Of a stretch of 26,735 nt of DNA, positions 24,421 through 26,735 are shown one piece after another. This DNA is from SG8-4 sp964562575. GTDB lineage: Bacteria; Planctomycetota; Phycisphaerae; Sedimentisphaerales; Anaerobacaceae. The stretch lies in assembly GCA_964562575.1 (NCBI GenBank), contig CAZLTY010000028.1, forward strand, positions 1 through 26,735, in the 5' to 3' direction. The position numbers and the translations under genes are program-made. The notes below the pieces were generated by a model, which made no database searches, was not told where the DNA came from, and saw nothing but the letters and a program-made list of their open reading frames with translations. The stretch's first letter is position 1. Each line of letters begins with the position of its first letter.

Positions 24421-25812
24421 ATGCGTGAGAATCACAAAAGAACCACCAGACGCAGTTTCTTAAAAGACTCGACGACGTCAGCAGCGGCCGTTGCGTTGGG
24501 ATTGAATCTCACAGGTGCTCCTGCGGTTCGAAGCGCACGCGGCGCAAATGACAAGATCCGCGTTGGCTTCATCGGCATAGGCAACCGCGGCTCACAGCTT
24601 CTGACCCGTTTCCTGCAGCAGGACGACGTCGAAGTGGCGGCTCTCTGTGACGTCTATGAACCCTATCTGAACCGCGATTATTCCAAAGTCGACCAGAGGC
24701 TCAAGGACGCCCTGGGAGGCAGAATTCCCAAGATGACCGAGAACCTGGGCCCCAATGTGACTCGATACAAGGATTTTCGCCGGCTGCTCGATCGTAAAGA
24801 TATCGATGCGGTGGTGATCGCATCGCCCGATCACTGGCATGCCGTTCAGGCGATTATGGCCTGTCAGGCGGGCAAAGACGTTTACGTAGAAAAGCCGCTC
24901 TCGGCGACAGTACACGAAGGCCGCAAGATGGTCGAGGCCGCGACGCGATACAACCGTGTCGTACAGGTAGGCCTCCATCGACGCTCATCCAAGTCGTACA
25001 TGCAGATAGCCGAGCACATTGAGGCTGGCAGAATCGGCAAGGTGACAGTAGGAAGAGCCTACCGAGTGAGCAACATGCATCCGGGCGGAATAGGCCGGCT
25101 GCCCGATGCGGCGCCGCCAAAGGGCCTGGACTGGGATATGTGGCTTGGCCCCCGCCCCAAACGCGCCTACAAAGATAACTTGGTGTTGTACAAGTTCCGC
25201 TGGTGGCAGTCCTATTCTTCCCAGATGGCCAACTGGGGCGTGCACTACTGTGACGCGATGCGCTGGGCTTTGGCCGAGCAGGCGCCGATTTCGATATCGG
25301 CACACGGCGGACGGTTTGCAGTTGACGATGACCGGACGATCCCCGATACGATGCAGGTGACATTCGAGATGCCCTCGGGGGCGCTGCTTATCTTCGGCCA
25401 GTACGAGGCAAACGGAGGCCCCGCACTGGTGGATGGGGAAGTCGAGCTGCGCGGCACGCTGGGCAATCTCTATTGCGGCGCAGAGGGCGCTGCATACAGA
25501 ATCGCCCCTTCAAAAGGCGGACAATTCCAGGAGTCCGACCCGAGGATCGAGCCATTCGAAGCAAAGAAGATAGACGGAGATCTCACGGCCCAGCACATTC
25601 GGAACTTCTGTGACTGCGTCAAGAGCCGTCAGCGAACCAACTGCGATATGGAAACGGGGCACCGCTCGACAACGTTTGCCCTGCTGGCCAATATATCGCT
25701 CGCCACAAAATCCCGGATCGACTGGGACCCGAAGGACGAGCGAATCGTCAATAACAGGCAAGCCAATAAGCTGTTACACTACAAGTACCGCAAACCGTGG
25801 AAACTGGGTTAA
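24421..25812 (+). CDS. Tat-exported Gfo/Idh/MocA family oxidoreductase
   Basis: A 463-residue NAD(P)-dependent sugar or inositol dehydrogenase-like protein. A twin-arginine signal (TTRRSFLKD, Arg10-Arg11, then an Ala-rich hydrophobic stretch to about 40) predicts export in folded form, probably with cofactor bound. The Rossmann motif is VGFIGIGNRG (48-57), the conserved EKPLS is at 157-161, and the C-terminal domain has NWGVHYCDAMRW (271-282) with the family's His and Asp. Length and order are normal for the secreted subgroup common in planctomycetes. The start is ATG 24421, with GGAG 7 nt upstream. The pseudopilin gene follows after 26 bp. The substrate, likely a sugar or sugar derivative, cannot be named. 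Confidence 0.96.
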   Translation: MRENHKRTTRRSFLKDSTTSAAAVALGLNLTGAPAVRSARGANDKIRVGFIGIGNRGSQLLTRFLQQDDVEVAALCDVYEPYLNRDYSKVDQRLKDALGGRIPKMTENLGPNVTRYKDFRRLLDRKDIDAVVIASPDHWHAVQAIMACQAGKDVYVEKPLSATVHEGRKMVEAATRYNRVVQVGLHRRSSKSYMQIAEHIEAGRIGKVTVGRAYRVSNMHPGGIGRLPDAAPPKGLDWDMWLGPRPKRAYKDNLVLYKFRWWQSYSSQMANWGVHYCDAMRWALAEQAPISISAHGGRFAVDDDRTIPDTMQVTFEMPSGALLIFGQYEANGGPALVDGEVELRGTLGNLYCGAEGAAYRIAPSKGGQFQESDPRIEPFEAKKIDGDLTAQHIRNFCDCVKSRQRTNCDMETGHRSTTFALLANISLATKSRIDWDPKDERIVNNRQANKLLHYKYRKPWKLG

Positions 25813-25838
25813 CCCAGGGCAAAGGAAAAGGTGTGATC

Positions 25839-26597
25839 ATGCAGAAATCAAGAGCTTTCACGTTGATAGAACTATTGGTTGTGATTGCCATCATCGCCAT
25901 CTTGATGGCCGTTCTGATGCCGGCACTGGGCCGCGCCCGTTTAATGGGTCAACGGGCTGCCTGCATGGGCAATCTAAAGCAACTTACCTTAGCTTGGATT
26001 ATGTACGCCGATGAGAACGATGATAGAATACCCTATGCAAATCCCAATTCGGATGGTTGGGTGGAGTGGGTAAGCAATCAAAACGCACCTGAACAACAAA
26101 AACGCGCAGGCCTCAGGGGAGGAACCCTTTATGAATACTGCCCCAATGAGAAGTCCTACTGTTGTCCCACCGGTATACGAGGTGAGGTGGTAACCTATGC
26201 GATTATGGACGCGATGAACGGTTATTCTGGTCATCCCTGGTCTGATGGGATGACCTTCAAAAAAAGGAGTCCGATTAAACAGGCTTCGAAGCGTTTGGTC
26301 TTTATTGACGAGGGACGCCTGAGTCCCAACAGTTGGACAATCTGGTATACAGAGCCACGCTGGTGGGACCAAATCACCCGTCGCCATGGCCAGGGAACTA
26401 CGGCTTCTTTTGCAGACGGGCACGGTGTTTATTTCAAATGGAGCGATACTCGCACTTTTGAGGTTACAGAAGCGGATTACTCCGTGTGGCAGGGTACTCT
26501 ACGTCACGGCGACGTATCCCGACAACCTGGTAACGAAGACTTACATAAAGTACAGAAGGGAGCTTGGGGCAAATTGGGCTATACGCCAAGCCAATAA
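25839..26597 (+). CDS. Pseudopilin-like protein with prepilin N-terminus and H-X9-DG motif
   Basis: A 252-residue protein starting MQKSRAFTLIELLVVIAII. This is a prepilin peptidase site (cut after Ala6 before Phe, with Glu at mature position 5) followed by the hydrophobic pilin helix. A C-terminal HGQGTTASFADG matches the H-X9-DG motif of the DUF1559-related planctomycete/lentisphaere pseudopilins. The start is ATG 25839, with AAAGG 7 nt upstream; the open frame upstream overlaps the oxidoreductase end and is not pilin-like. Such proteins occur in very large families in these bacteria, and their role (secretion, surface attachment or substrate capture) is not established. It is probably co-transcribed with the oxidoreductase gene. 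After its stop, the remaining 138 bases hold nothing I can identify. Confidence 0.94.
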   Translation: MQKSRAFTLIELLVVIAIIAILMAVLMPALGRARLMGQRAACMGNLKQLTLAWIMYADENDDRIPYANPNSDGWVEWVSNQNAPEQQKRAGLRGGTLYEYCPNEKSYCCPTGIRGEVVTYAIMDAMNGYSGHPWSDGMTFKKRSPIKQASKRLVFIDEGRLSPNSWTIWYTEPRWWDQITRRHGQGTTASFADGHGVYFKWSDTRTFEVTEADYSVWQGTLRHGDVSRQPGNEDLHKVQKGAWGKLGYTPSQ

Positions 26598-26735
26598 CGA
26601 TCGAGAAAAGCACCTGATAACTCGTGCCGGACAGATTCACGTGTGTCAGGCCAAAGCTTGCGGATACCGTCCCGTCTTCGGCTGGCAAGTGTCACGCCAG
26701 TCGTTCCTTTATCACATGCCACATGACCGAGCCTA

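Noticed and set aside
24243..24428. Small plus-strand frame of 61 codons in the divergent gap
   Set aside because: It would start before the predicted promoter, overlaps the oxidoreductase start, and has no ribosome-binding site.
26464..26688. Minus-strand open frame of 74 codons at the window end
   Set aside because: It mostly overlaps the pseudopilin gene antisense and has no recognisable feature.

Overview
The window looks like chromosomal DNA from a planctomycete-type bacterium, most probably class Phycisphaerae. The signs are a pseudopilin with the H-X9-DG motif, a Tat-exported Gfo/Idh/MocA oxidoreductase, a long MoxR/DUF58/VWA cluster, large ABC-2 permeases sharing a KELRVSSRRRRNY motif, and a planctomycete-style hypothetical protein with a GspG-like tail. 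This assignment rests on gene content only. No rRNA, tRNA, CRISPR array, transposase or phage gene was seen, and no stretch over 300 bases lacks a gene.

Layout. Positions 1-472 (minus) hold the N-terminal part of a zinc alcohol dehydrogenase-type enzyme with its own promoter, running off the window edge. Positions 581-22594 (minus) form a very compact co-directional block. In transcription order it encodes: a three-TM coiled-coil protein; a periplasmic binding lipoprotein; an importer permease fused to an NHL propeller; a large VWA/GATase-like membrane protein; a MoxR AAA+ ATPase; a DUF58 protein; a BatA-type VWA protein; a membrane protein with a GATase-like domain; an ABC-2 exporter ATPase; three tandem paralogous ABC-2 permeases; and finally a MalK/UgpC-type importer ATPase. 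Several junctions overlap by 4-11 nt, which suggests translational coupling. The one clear break is a 123-bp gap between the DUF58 and BatA-like genes, filled by an AT-rich inverted repeat with a GC-rich hairpin. Positions 22832-24205 (minus) encode a membrane-anchored hypothetical protein. Divergently, positions 24421-26597 (plus) encode a Tat-exported Gfo/Idh/MocA oxidoreductase and an H-X9-DG pseudopilin, probably as one transcription unit. The last 138 bases (26598-26735) show nothing I can support.

How the genes may work together (inference). MoxR ATPases usually act with VWA partners as chaperone-like machines for assembling or activating other proteins. Here they sit between an importer (binding protein plus permease) on one side and an ABC-2 exporter with three permeases on the other. 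The importer's only candidate ATPase in the window is the last gene of the block, about 16 kb from its permease. The most unusual single gene is the permease: its frame runs without a stop through an internal, textbook lipoprotein signal peptide into a six-repeat NHL propeller. The whole block may be an envelope system that couples import, sensing or scaffolding, MoxR/VWA remodelling and export. The sequence shows the gene arrangement; the joint function is a hypothesis.
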